Part shown: in pieces, positions 50,001 to 55,418 of the stretch
How the letters are laid out: each line of letters starts with the position of its first letter
Position numbering within the stretch: position 1 is the first letter of the stretch
Source: Antedon mediterranea
Lineage: Eukaryota > Echinodermata > Crinoidea > Comatulida > Antedonidae
NCBI RefSeq assembly: GCF_964355755.1
Contig: NC_092671.1
Coordinates: forward strand, 8,197,001 to 8,261,000
Direction of reading: 5' to 3'
DNA: 64,000 bases
Notes under the pieces: model-generated
What the model was told of the DNA's origin: nothing
Seen by the model: the letters and a program-made list of their open reading frames with translations, nothing else
Databases searched by the model: none
Position numbers and translations under genes: made by a program

Positions 50001-52359
50001 CGCCCAACACGCTACGCCACATGCAATCGCCGTTACAAACAGCCTGAAAGAATGAATAGATTTAAATATAATAAATTTACCAATAGGGATGACATCAATG
50101 ATGAAATTAATGTAGTGCTGCCTTGACTTCACCTCTACCTTAAAGCTGTTGCTTGCTGTATCATAGTTGCGGATCTTGATAACTTCAAGGGTTTGGCGGT
50201 CATATGACAGGAACATGTTACGCGGCAGCTTCCCTTTATCTTCAAGATCTAGCAGTAAGTTTGATGTCTTCTCACGAATCTTTACACGACGAAACCACTT
50301 AATATCACTTGCTTCATGCTCGCCATTAACGTTGATCTTTAGAACAGCCTTTGCACCAATCTTCTTGGTCAGGTGACATGTTGAAGTGTTGTTTATGTAC
50401 TGGTCACAATGATCAGCAGATACTTTGATAGCTAATAAAGAAAAGTGTATATAACGACAAGTCATAGTACGACCCCATCCATAAGCATGTCCAAACAACC
50501 AAGCAAATCATCATTTAGAAAGTTAAAAAAAAAAGAAGTTAGAGTAGGCATAGCTAGATGTTATTCTATTCAACATGATACTTCCTATAATACTAGGCCT
50601 ACTATTATCATCATATTACACCCACTATTATATTAAGTCTATTAAATGGCTAGGCCTAACCTCTAGGCTACGTCGACTGTGTAGCAGGTCCTCCTTCCAT
50701 TAGTATGTTAGTGTTACTAAAACAGTCTACTCTGATCTGTACTAGAACTACTAGCCTAGTAGTAGTAGTACTACTAGACTACAGGGTAGTCTACTAGGCC
50801 TACTACTACTAGATGAGGATGAGGCCTAGCCTTGCTGTGCCAGTAGTAGGTAGGAGTAGTAGTTTCATACAAGCGCGCCCAGCGGGTAGACCTAGACTAG
50901 TAGTAGTAAAATATATGTAACCTAGGCTAGGCTAAAAGTATACACTAGGCTAGGCCCTAACTAGGCCTATTTATATTTTATTTAGAAAGAGAGGTTTTTA
51001 TTAGGACAAGCTATTTCTTAGACCTACTACCGGCGCTACTGCAGTTTCGCACCACACTGTTAAATCTTCGATTTATCACTTAATTTTTTTCTCACACCCA
51101 CATCATACAATTTCAGGCCATTATGTAACATGTTTCCATGATTTAGCCACCGTTATATTTACCTTTATCACAATAAAAAATGCCTTTCAAAACAGCTCCA
51201 TTTCCGCGAATACCTCGATCGAACTGTGGCCATTTTAGAATCAGAAAATTGCCAGAAATCAATGTATGTTTTATTTTTAAACTGCAAAGAGTGGTTTTTA
51301 TAAAGAACCAGCTAGCTGTACATATCAAAACGGCGACGATGAGTCTGTACATAAAACATTGATAGGACCTATTAATGAATAATAATACTAATATTAATAA
51401 TGAAATATTAATTAAACCTCTCTTTCGCCAGCTGAAAATATTTCTTGCCTTTCAAAACTAAATAGGCCTAGGCCTATATATGTGTAATCGGATTTTATAA
51501 CACTGGCCTCTATAGTTTCTACATTTTTTGGGGAAAATGAAGCATACATTCTGGCAATTAAGTGATAAATATAAGATGGCGAACATTTCGCAGTGTGTTG
51601 ACATCGAGTTCAGTATTGTTGAAAATGTTTTGAAAAGTATTGTTATTTAAAAAAAATTACTTCGTAAGTGGTCGAATCGTATAAACATGTTACATAATAT
51701 TATGTTGTGAGTGTGAAAAAGAAAAATTTAGGTGAGAAATCGAAGATATAACGGTGTGGTGCGAAACTGCAGTAGCGCCCCTACTACCTACCTGTCTGTA
51801 ATCTATTATTGTATTAAAGTATAGGCCTAGGCCCCCCCTAGGCTAGGCCTAGGCTTAGCTTAAATTTAATTTTTGTTTGGCCTAGCTAGGACTAGGCTAG
51901 GGCCTACGCTATGGATAACTAACCAGACTAAGGCCTTGGCCTAGCCTAGCTAGTAGTAGCCTACTACACTAGGCTAGCCTACGTTGGAAAACCTTGTCAA
52001 TGCCCATCCACGTGTGACATATGATGTGTTTGTTTTTGTTTTCATGACTGGAAAAACTTGTTTAAGCCTACAGAGGGCGGTATGTAAGTAAGCAAAGCCT
52101 ACTTGTTGGGTGGCGTCCATAACTACAAAAATGTCAAGGAGTTGGTGACTTCAAAGTTGATGGTATCCACGGCGTATATACGCCAAGACATGCCATGGGC
52201 CTAGCCTAGCCTAGGCCTAGGCAAACCTAGGCTAGTTCTCTTTTACAGTTCTAGGCCTAGGCCTATATCAAAAAATATTGACAAAATATACTAACCTCCA
52301 ATAGTTCCACGCATATTTAATAACCCGATAATAAAAGTGATAATTAACCATGTACGCAT
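21958..52359 (-). CDS. Large mosaic transmembrane receptor (Ig-LamG-EGF-sushi-GCC2/GCC3-TM), 29 coding exons
   Basis: This gene-level entry joins 29 exons; their coding lengths sum to 6006 nt, an exact multiple of three (about 2001 residues), and every junction keeps frame. Most domain exons are symmetric phase 1-1, the classic pattern of exon-shuffled extracellular modules. Approximate residues: signal peptide 1-21; atypical Ig 22-138, 139-224 and 236-331; LamG 332-571; Ig 572-658; acidic linker 659-706; EGF 707-755 and 756-794; cbEGF 795-834; unrecognised module 835-1041; cbEGF 1042-1083; cbEGF plus sushi 1084-1181; cbEGF 1182-1221 and 1222-1262; linker 1263-1330; Ig 1331-1421; unnamed module 1422-1563; GCC2/GCC3 1564-1615; transmembrane helix about 1622-1642; tail 1644-2001. 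Known roles of such modules are adhesion and recognition. I cannot assign an orthologue. SVEP1 shares sushi, EGF, LamG/pentraxin-like and GCC2/GCC3 modules but is not this architecture. Missed or alternative exons are possible, especially in the 4.4-kb intron at 27.5-31.9 kb. Confidence 0.88.
22530..22650. repeat. 24-bp coding minisatellite, about 5 copies
   Basis: Five near-identical units of CATTGTGACTTCCTTGGTGA plus CTTA encode GSHNVSHQ (minus strand) in the receptor tail. A single unit length of 24 keeps frame, so copy number could vary without disrupting the protein. Related degenerate units continue to about 22710. Confidence 0.9.
23557..23641 (-). CDS. Receptor exon 28: transmembrane helix, GC splice donor
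   Basis: Phase 1 in, 2 out. [20 protein letters not shown] followed by CILAVIIY is one membrane helix with GG/GxxxG-type small-residue motifs. The only donor that keeps frame with exon 29 is ACAG|GCAAGT, a GC donor matching the known GC-AG consensus. The nearby GT (GCAA|GTGAAA) would frameshift the tail. Confidence 0.9.
24267..24422 (-). CDS. Receptor exon 27: GCC2/GCC3 (ephrin-receptor-like) domain
   Basis: 52 codons, phase 1-1. [20 protein letters not shown] then [20 protein letters not shown] and QC match the C-P-x-G...C-x-x-C-x-x-G-x-Y...C-x-x-C-P...T...G...C pattern. Acceptor TTATCTGTTTCAG, donor TATG|GTGAGT. Confidence 0.95.
24950..25067 (-). CDS. Receptor exon 26: unnamed module, part 2
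   Basis: Phase 0 in, 1 out. [20 protein letters not shown], then [19 protein letters not shown]. It continues exon 25 ([16 protein letters not shown]) as a predicted helix and strand, and leads directly to the GCC2/GCC3 exon. Found by looking for an exon that converts phase 0 to phase 1 in this interval. Acceptor TTATTTTTAAG, donor GAAG|GTTACG. Confidence 0.8.
26357..26664 (-). CDS. Receptor exon 25: unnamed cysteine-containing module, part 1
   Basis: Phase 1 in, 0 out, about 103 residues. [40 protein letters not shown], then [19 protein letters not shown]. It precedes the GCC2/GCC3 exon. From memory, several invertebrate extracellular proteins have a SEA-like or similar alpha/beta module in that position; I would not name it without a profile search. 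Confidence 0.88.
27216..27488 (-). CDS. Receptor exon 24: membrane-proximal Ig (V-like) domain
   Basis: 91 codons, phase 1-1. [12 protein letters not shown] has the B-strand Cys, [11 protein letters not shown] the core Trp, and [14 protein letters not shown] the D-S-G-x-[FY]-x-C F-strand. Acceptor TTACCATTTCAG, donor ACAG|GTTGTT. Confidence 0.93.
27545..27640 (+). mobile_element. tRNA-derived SINE-like fragment
   Basis: A-box-like TTAGCTTGGTGG (27549-27560) and B-box-like GGTTCAATCC (27594-27603) have tRNA-like spacing. It is not a functional tRNA: no acceptor-stem pairing was seen. It lies in receptor intron 23. Confidence 0.6.
29710..30074 (+). mobile_element. Probable decayed non-LTR retroelement ORF fragment
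   Basis: An open frame of about 120 codons lies antisense within receptor intron 23. Its end ([20 protein letters not shown]) resembles the region after reverse transcriptase in LINE ORF2 proteins, where a [KR]-F-[KR]-x-R-S/T-x-[ST] motif precedes a cysteine motif. The cysteine motif itself is missing. It could also be a chance open frame. Confidence 0.35.
31931..32134 (-). CDS. Receptor exon 23: cysteine-free linker
   Basis: 68 codons, phase 1-1. [47 protein letters not shown]. There is no cysteine and no recognised fold, so it is likely an extended spacer. Acceptor TTTATATATAG, donor GGCG|GTAAGA. Confidence 0.82.
32365..32405 (+). mobile_element. Short tRNA-like SINE fragment
   Basis: AGCTTGTGGTCTAGGGGTAT followed closely by GGTTCAAGTCC (32391-32401). 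The A and B boxes are closer than in a real tRNA, so this is a deleted SINE head. Confidence 0.5.
32599..32721 (-). CDS. Receptor exon 22: calcium-binding EGF
   Basis: 41 codons, phase 1-1. [20 protein letters not shown] then [18 protein letters not shown]. The six cysteines are present, but the usual aromatic-G-x-G stretch before Cys6 is degenerate. Confidence 0.92.
33210..33280 (-). mobile_element. tRNA-derived SINE-like fragment
   Basis: On the minus strand GGGGGCTTAGTGGTTTACC then GGTTCAAATCC fits A and B boxes of a tRNA-derived SINE. Intronic, not a functional tRNA. Confidence 0.6.
33444..33563 (-). CDS. Receptor exon 21: calcium-binding EGF
   Basis: 40 codons, phase 1-1. [20 protein letters not shown] then [18 protein letters not shown] is a complete cbEGF. 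Confidence 0.96.
34724..34757 (+). repeat. GTT microsatellite
   Basis: GTTGTTTGTTTGTTGTTGTT and further GTT repeats in the receptor intron between exons 20 and 21. Confidence 0.9.
34806..35099 (-). CDS. Receptor exon 20: calcium-binding EGF plus sushi (CCP) domain
   Basis: 98 codons, phase 1-1. [17 protein letters not shown] and [15 protein letters not shown] form a cbEGF. Without an intron this runs into [34 protein letters not shown], then C...[10 protein letters not shown], a four-cysteine sushi domain with its conserved Trp. Fusion of the two in one exon is less usual than separate exons. Confidence 0.96.
36237..36362 (-). CDS. Receptor exon 19: calcium-binding EGF
   Basis: 42 codons, phase 1-1. 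[19 protein letters not shown] then [18 protein letters not shown] has the full cbEGF signature. Acceptor TTTTTTTCTAG, donor CTTG|GTAAAT. Confidence 0.96.
36788..37039 (-). CDS. Receptor exon 18: unrecognised module, part 3
   Basis: 84 codons, phase 1-1, no cysteine, rich in Tyr and Trp ([40 protein letters not shown]). Repeated YYG motifs suggest a beta-sheet domain. Its phase class would let it move as a unit, but it always seems tied to exons 16-17 here. Family not recognised. Confidence 0.88.
37337..37499 (-). CDS. Receptor exon 17: unrecognised module, part 2
   Basis: Phase 0 in, 1 out. [36 protein letters not shown], then [10 protein letters not shown]. Contains an N-G-T glycosylation site. 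Acceptor TTTTTTTTCCAG, donor ATTG|GTAGGA. Confidence 0.88.
37780..37935 (+). mobile_element. Candidate SINE/LINE tail-like repeat
   Basis: GTGCACTTTAAAGAACCTAG and ACACCTTTCAAGACGAGTAG resemble a repeat tail widespread in marine invertebrate genomes (a recollection, not a search result). It lies in the receptor intron between exons 16 and 17. Confidence 0.4.
38072..38277 (-). CDS. Receptor exon 16: unrecognised module, part 1
   Basis: Phase 1 in, 0 out, 69 codons. Contains [33 protein letters not shown] and a Trp-rich end ([11 protein letters not shown]). It looks beta-rich and extracellular with cysteines, but I cannot name the family. It is joined in frame to exon 17 (NAVG|YKAEP). Confidence 0.85.
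38794..38913 (-). CDS. Receptor exon 15: calcium-binding EGF
   Basis: 40 codons, phase 1-1. [20 protein letters not shown] then [18 protein letters not shown] has the cbEGF D-x-[DN]-E-C start, the N hydroxylation-type site and the aromatic-G tail. Confidence 0.96.
39123..39239 (-). CDS. Receptor exon 14: EGF-like domain
   Basis: 39 codons, phase 1-1. [16 protein letters not shown] then [14 protein letters not shown] gives six cysteines in EGF spacing. Acceptor GTTTTTCTTAG, donor GAAG|GTTTAT. Confidence 0.93.
39590..39730. mobile_element. Family A MITE copy 1
   Basis: Ends AGCTTTGTCTACACTGTCAA and its inverse GATAGTGTAGACAGAGCTTT, with interior AATATGGTAGTGATA and TGTCACATAAAGTTTGATAG. About 140 bp, non-coding, in the receptor intron between exons 13 and 14. 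Confidence 0.85.
39983..40129 (-). CDS. Receptor exon 13: EGF-like domain
   Basis: 49 codons, phase 1-1. [13 protein letters not shown] then [13 protein letters not shown] supplies all six EGF cysteines and the G-x-x-C end. A lysine-rich insertion sits between Cys3 and Cys4. It is not the calcium-binding subtype. Confidence 0.95.
40572..40715 (-). CDS. Receptor exon 12: acidic linker
   Basis: 48 codons, phase 1-1, low complexity and charged ([27 protein letters not shown]). There is no cysteine and no recognised fold. It separates the Ig domain from the EGF series and is probably extended. Acceptor TTTTCCATCAG, donor AAAG|GTGTGT. Confidence 0.8.
40908..41058. mobile_element. Family A MITE copy 2
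   Basis: Ends AAAGCTCTGTCTACACTATC and inverse GATAGTGTAGACAAAGCTT. The interior has CATATCACTACCATATTTGG. It lies in the receptor intron between exons 11 and 12. Confidence 0.88.
41188..41448 (-). CDS. Receptor exon 11: canonical Ig domain
   Basis: 87 codons, phase 1-1. [13 protein letters not shown] gives the B-strand Cys, [10 protein letters not shown] the core Trp, and [12 protein letters not shown] the F-strand Cys: a complete Ig disulphide, unlike the three N-terminal Ig-like units. Acceptor TATCTTGTAG, donor AACG|GTAATT. Confidence 0.92.
42897..43057 (-). CDS. Receptor exon 10: LamG domain, last part
   Basis: Phase 2 in, 1 out. [12 protein letters not shown] and [20 protein letters not shown] correspond to the terminal LamG motif (G-x-[ILV]-D-E-[LV]-x-I-[WY]-N-x-x-L-S). 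Donor CATG|GTAAGT. Confidence 0.94.
43173..43338. mobile_element. Family A MITE copy 3
   Basis: Ends AAAGCTCTGTCTACACTATC and an eroded inverse CTAAGTGTAGACTGAGCTTT. First of three copies packed into one LamG intron. Confidence 0.85.
43344..43497. mobile_element. Family A MITE copy 4
   Basis: Six bases after copy 3. Both termini are well preserved (AAAGCTCTGTCTACACTATC and GATAGTGTAGACAGAGCTT). Confidence 0.88.
43597..43741. mobile_element. Family A MITE copy 5
   Basis: Ends AAAGCTGTCTACACTATCAA and inverse GATAGTGTAGACAGAGCT, in opposite interior orientation to copies 3 and 4 (CAAATATGGTAGTGAAATGA). Together the three copies almost fill the intron between exons 9 and 10. Confidence 0.87.
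43797..44042 (-). CDS. Receptor exon 9: LamG domain, part 3
   Basis: Phase 2-2. It contains [19 protein letters not shown] and [12 protein letters not shown], the W-x-F/L-V-x-T-W and xxVFVNG strands shared by LamG-like folds, plus extra cysteines. Acceptor ATATCATTCAG, donor GCAAA|GTAATT. Confidence 0.92.
44290..44407 (-). CDS. Receptor exon 8: LamG domain, part 2
   Basis: Phase 1 in, 2 out. [20 protein letters not shown] then IWLKI is the characteristic cysteine pair followed by the SxWxK strand of these domains. Acceptor TTATCTGTAG, donor ATAAG|GTAGTG. Confidence 0.9.
45186..45380 (-). CDS. Receptor exon 7: LamG/concanavalin-like domain, part 1
   Basis: 65 codons, phase 1-1. LSHHWNLNV then [12 protein letters not shown] matches the first strands of LamG/pentraxin-like jelly rolls (HWxL...DxxG). 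The donor is taken at TAATG|GTAATT because the alternative GT four bases upstream would create a stop codon at the junction. Confidence 0.85.
45755..45825 (-). mobile_element. tRNA-derived SINE-like fragment
   Basis: Minus strand: TGGCTTGGTGGTTATGATGC (A box) then GGGTTCAAGTCC (B box). It is intronic and its tRNA fold is not intact. Confidence 0.65.
46178..46350 (-). CDS. Receptor exon 6: Ig-like domain 3, second half
   Basis: Completes the Trp codon (W-YKDQN), then runs through [16 protein letters not shown], the standard D/G-x-Y-x-C F-strand of an Ig domain, and ends KKPG. Acceptor TCTTTTGCAG, donor CCAG|GTAATG. Confidence 0.9.
46607..46721 (-). CDS. Receptor exon 5: Ig-like domain 3, first half
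   Basis: Acceptor TTTATTTTAG, donor GTGTG|GTAGGT. Phase 1 in, phase 2 out. It ends inside the core Trp codon of the Ig fold (LVW). The B-strand region IKFKVKVHG lacks the canonical Cys. Confidence 0.85.
47288..47320 (-). CDS. Receptor candidate micro-exon 4 (33 bp)
   Basis: 33 bases ([11 protein letters not shown]) between an acceptor (ACAAACCTTAG) and a very strong donor (TTCAG|GTAAGT), phase 1-1. It can therefore be included or skipped without changing frame. The acceptor's pyrimidine tract is weak, so it may be an alternative exon or a false call. Confidence 0.45.
48066..48323 (-). CDS. Receptor exon 3: atypical Ig-like domain 2
   Basis: 86 codons, phase 1-1, acceptor ATCATATTAG and donor CGAG|GTACGT. 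The B-strand position reads SVVININDY without Cys, the core Trp is in LIDWYIEG, and the F-strand keeps YQMYVCIIY. Only one of the two canonical Ig cysteines is present. Confidence 0.85.
48990..49135 (-). mobile_element. Degenerate SINE-like repeat
   Basis: Minus-strand GTGGTGTAGTGGCTATAAGT resembles an A-box head, followed by GC-rich AAGGGGCCCC-type sequence. No clear B box, so the call is weak. Confidence 0.35.
49920..50032 (-). mobile_element. tRNA-derived SINE, good A and B boxes
   Basis: Minus strand: TGTGGCGTAGCGTGTTGGGC and GTGGGTTCGAATCC, followed by a tail containing CCTTGGGCAAGACAATTTAC. It lies about 50 bases outside receptor exon 2. Confidence 0.7.
50081..50431 (-). CDS. Receptor exon 2: atypical Ig-like domain 1
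   Basis: 117 codons, phase 1-1, acceptor CTTTATTAG and donor ATTG|GTAAAT. It opens with a cysteine pair ([13 protein letters not shown]), has one N-glycosylation-type NNTS, then an Ig-like pattern: a B-strand AVLKINVNG without the usual Cys, a C-strand IKWFRR with the core Trp, and an F-strand-like NSFKVEVKS without the usual Cys. This is Ig-like by pattern only. Confidence 0.8.
51032..51779. mobile_element. 748-bp long-TIR element with 9-bp target duplication (Mutator-like)
   Basis: Terminal inverted repeats of about 115-120 bp: GGCGCTACTGCAGTTTCGCA at the left and its exact inverse TGCGAAACTGCAGTAGCGCC at the right, diverging inward. The element is flanked by identical CCTACTACC (51023-51031 and 51780-51788). 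A 9-bp duplication with long TIRs is typical of Mutator-like elements. There is no transposase, so it is non-autonomous. It sits in receptor intron 1. Confidence 0.85.
51825..52270. repeat. AGGCCTAG-rich palindromic low-complexity DNA
   Basis: Dense, irregular repeats of the self-complementary words TAGGCCTA and CTAGGCTAGG occur here and also at 50640-50990. Not a regular tandem array. It flanks the long-TIR element on both sides in receptor intron 1. Confidence 0.7.
52296..52359 (-). CDS. Receptor exon 1: signal peptide
   Basis: Codes [18 protein letters not shown] and TIG, then one base of the next codon (GGAG|GTTAGT, phase 1). A short basic start followed by the hydrophobic core [11 protein letters not shown] is a typical secretion signal. 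In-frame upstream Mets (MMLIVYEK before MRTW) would extend it by eight residues; I chose the Met next to the hydrophobic core. Confidence 0.75.
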
Positions 52360-52700
52360 TTTTTCATAAACTATCAGCATCATACCACAAAAAAAATCAA
52401 TCAACCGCGCGCGCCACACACATTGATTATTTACACGTCGTACGTAGAGAGAGAGGTACGTACACACGTACAAAAAGCTGCTATAGATCCGGAGTACGTA
52501 AGAGATTATCTCTAACGCGCGCGATACAACAAATATGCGCAGAGCGCACACATTGGATGGCCTGTTATTGTCAAATGAAAGATAGGCCTATACACCGGAA
52601 CTATATATATATTAAAAGTATGCGTCAATAATGGACAATTCGATATTTGTTTCCGAACGTACGAGACAACCAATACGAGAGATGTAAGGTACTTACTAAC
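52360..52700 (-). promoter_or_regulatory. Probable promoter / 5' UTR of the receptor gene
   Basis: Upstream of the first coding exon the DNA becomes CpG-rich (CGCGCGCGCC near 52397-52406, ACGCGCGCGA near 52514-52523, GCGCAGAGCGCACAC near 52540), in contrast with the AT-rich surroundings. On the minus strand a CCAAT string (ATCCAATGTGTGCGC) lies about 190 bases upstream of the ATG. A TATATATA run occurs near 52602-52611. The transcription start cannot be fixed from sequence. Confidence 0.45.
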
Positions 52701-53490
52701 TAGGCCTAGCCTATTCGTATTCGTACATTTTTAAAAATAATGATTTATCCTCCGCACAGTGATCATAATCGTTAATATAGGCCTGCAATTGAAGTCACTG
52801 CCGTATTAACTATTACATTTTAAGTGAGATACGGAAGTAAAACATTTTTTCTTTTATGATAAAACAAAAGGAATCAACAGATAGGTAGACATGTTAGCGT
52901 CAAGAGAATATACACACTGTCTTCTTTTTAATTAAGAAAACATTGTCCGTGCTTCTAATTTCTTTCTGAAAGGAAGCGGTCGTCCGCCAATTTCAGATAA
53001 GTTGCGAAAACAGAATAAAGACGCCGCTTTTCCGTCACGAATAGTTTTCGTTGTTCATAAGGAGGCCTAGTATTTTTTTATTTTTTTTTTTTTTATTTCA
53101 TACTTTCATATTGTGCATACGTATAAGAGGCGTTGGTTAAGAAGAGAAGTAATAATGTTTCATACATGTTATGTTGTTTGCATAATCTAGACAGTGGCTA
53201 CGTCGAAATATTGATATAAACTTTATACGGTATTCCATGTGATAGATATTATACGATTACTTTAGCAATTAATATCGTTTTTTAACTTAGACGACGTTCT
53301 TTAAAGATTTAGGTGTGTAATGAAGACTTTTTCAATGTACTAAGGTATTATTTGAGTTTATTTTTCGACAAAATCTAGCATTGAAAAGAAAAGAACATCT
53401 TCATTATAGACCAACATTTTTTAAGATGATAAATTGGACTAATAAACCGATGCCAACGGCGAAAATGACCAATAAAGTAAAGTCAAAGTT
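52701..53490. other. Intergenic DNA, nothing recognised
   Basis: No open frame of note. Poly-T rich near 53070-53095. May include distal promoter sequence of the receptor gene. Confidence 0.5.
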
Positions 53491-53634
53491 AAGCTCTGTC
53501 TACACTATCAAAAAAGTGCATACATAGTAGTGATATGCCCAAATATGGTAGTGATATGACATAATCATGTCCATATACATGGACACATCACATTTTTTTG
53601 TCATAAAGTTTGATAGTCATGTAGACAGAACTTT
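53491..53634. mobile_element. Family A MITE copy 6
   Basis: AAGCTCTGTCTACACTATCA at the left and TTGATAGTCATGTAGACAGA at the right (a 3-base insertion in the right terminus). Intergenic, upstream of the receptor gene. Confidence 0.85.
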
Positions 53635-54104
53635 AGATTTTGATGAGATCGATTTGAACTTATTTCCACAAAGGTTTATGACCCGAATTTCTATGAAAAT
53701 AGCTGCAATTTTTTTTAAAAGCATACACTTTCTACACACGTGTGTGAGTCATAATTAAGAATATAAAAACGTGATACTTTCTTTAACAAGTTGATGGTGG
53801 TGGAAAAGAGAGATTAGGCTGGGCGCCGAGACAAGACCAGGAATGACGAACGGTTGGCCTGCTGGAATTGATTCCCCTTTTCAGTGCACTAAATGGCACA
53901 TACATACATTTTCGGTTGAAGTTTTTAATAATAATAATAATAATATGCCAACTACGATACCGTAAATTATCAAAGAAGCGACGTTTTCGAAACAATTTCA
54001 GCGTTGTCATATTTATCAATAAGTTGGCTGGACCGAAAGGGCACAAGACAACTACTGGTATCACAGTGTATTTCTAAAAATATCCCTCTGCTTCAGTATT
54101 TGAT

Positions 54105-54385
54105 GATATATGTTTTTTAACGAATATTTATCTAATAAAACTTCTCCTTCATGTTACGTTCCTAAATGGAAACTTCAGACATATGGCCATCGTGCATTTT
54201 CCTGTGCAGCACCCATTTTGTGGAATAAACTGCCAATCGACATAAAGACATCTGAAAACATCAACACTTTCAAAACACGACTAAAAACCCATTTTTACAC
54301 AGAGGCATTTCCTTTGTCAAGCGCCTTTGAACATTATTATGGATATTGGTGCTATATAAATCTGATTGATTGATTGATTGAAGGT
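54105..54385 (+). mobile_element. CR1/L2-type LINE, 3' end of ORF2 with (GATT)n tail
   Basis: 87 codons (54110-54373) contain YGHRAFSCAAPILWNKLPID then INTFKTRLKTHFYTEAF, the hallmark C-terminal segment of CR1/L2-clade ORF2 proteins (G-x-R-x-F-x-x-x-A-P-x-L-W-N-x-L-P...F-[KR]-x-x-L-K). The stop sits in a TGATTGATTGATTGATTG microsatellite, as expected of the repeat tail of such LINEs. 5'-truncated: no reverse transcriptase motifs upstream. It is a dead insertion. Confidence 0.9.
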
Positions 54386-54533
54386 GATCCGATCACAATA
54401 TCTTGTCGACAGCTGCATTCAGTTCGGTGGCCGCGTATAACAAATCGTGTACAAAATAGGTGTATATTGTTTAAGAATACTGTACAACAGTTCACACTAA
54501 ACCTTCTGGATTCCGTACAAAATAACTTGATTG

Positions 54534-54803
54534 GGAAACGTAACGTACGTAGCCACCAGACCGAATCCAGGCCCAGTGTGAACGTATCTTTAAGCATCAT
54601 TCCAATCAATTCATTTATACAGTACTTACTAGTACATTTTATATAATTACGTTTTTGTCTTATAATAATTGGAAAACGTAACGTACGTAGCCACCAGACC
54701 TAATCCGGGCAAAGTGTGAACGTATCTTTAAGCATCATTGCAATCAATTCATTTACTGTACAGTACTGGTAATTTATATAATTAAGTTTTTGTCTTATAA
54801 TCA
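54534..54803. repeat. ~135-bp tandem duplication
   Basis: Copy 1 (about 54534-54668) and copy 2 (about 54670-54803) share GGAAACGTAACGTACGTAGC, GTGTGAACGTATCTTTAAGC and TTTTTGTCTTATAAT with few differences, so the duplication is fairly recent. It starts about 150 bases after the LINE tail. Confidence 0.92.
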
Positions 54804-55087
54804 TGACGTCGTTTTTTGGTTAATGTAACAATCCCCTAATTGTATTAGATGTTCCAAAAATAGATTGATTGCATGTTAAAAGCAGATAACATTTTACCTA
54901 GTAAAATACTTAGACGGTGGGAATTTTTGTCTCGGAATGAAAGTCTTTATCAATCCTCACTGTAGCAATAACTTGAACCTTTAGTAAATTAAATGAAAAT
55001 AAAAATTAAAGAATTAAGAATATTAAAGAATTAAGAATAGAAAATAAGAGGTTGAAGTCACAGAAAAGACGTCACATCATTACGTTA

Positions 55088-55418
55088 TAAAGCTTGGTTC
55101 ACACTAAAGCGTGGTTCCCACTAGCGACGCAACACAAGGACGTAACGCAACGCAAATGAATTGACCAATCACAAGCGATGGCTTATTCGCTTGTGATTGC
55201 TAACTGTCTATAACTTCGCTTGTCATTGGTTAAAACGCTTGCGTTGCGTTTACGTCCTTGCGTTACGTTCTAGTGGGAACCAAGCTTAAGATGCAACGCA
55301 AGGACGTAAACGCAACGCAAGCGTGTCGACCAATGACAAGCGACAGTTCGAATAATCCGTCAACTCACTTACATTGCGTTACGTCCTTGTGTTGCGTCTC
55401 TAGTGGGAATCAAGAATT
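55088..55418. mobile_element. Family B inverted-repeat elements, compound/nested
   Basis: AAGCTTGGTTCACACTAAAG is followed at once by another start (GTGGTTCCCACTAGCGACGC), and later by CTAGTGGGAACCAAGCTT and a second pair. The central CCAATCACAAGCGATGGCTT and its inverse also recur. At least two overlapping palindromes. Non-coding. Confidence 0.85.

Noticed and set aside
49816-50040. Extension of the Ig exon frame beyond 50081 ([17 protein letters not shown]...)
   Set aside because: The GTAAAT donor ends the exon in phase 1 to match the next exon; the continuation reads into intron and a SINE.
51143-51352. Open frame starting [16 protein letters not shown] on the minus strand, considered as receptor exon 1 or 2
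   Set aside because: It lies wholly inside a transposable element with TIRs and a target-site duplication, and the receptor already joins in frame from exon 1 to exon 2. Kept only as a possible alternative exon in the findings.
53783-54077. Open frames on both strands just left of the LINE end, considered as more LINE ORF2
   Set aside because: No reverse transcriptase or endonuclease motif can be read and the frames contain a TAA microsatellite; the LINE appears truncated to its last ~90 codons.
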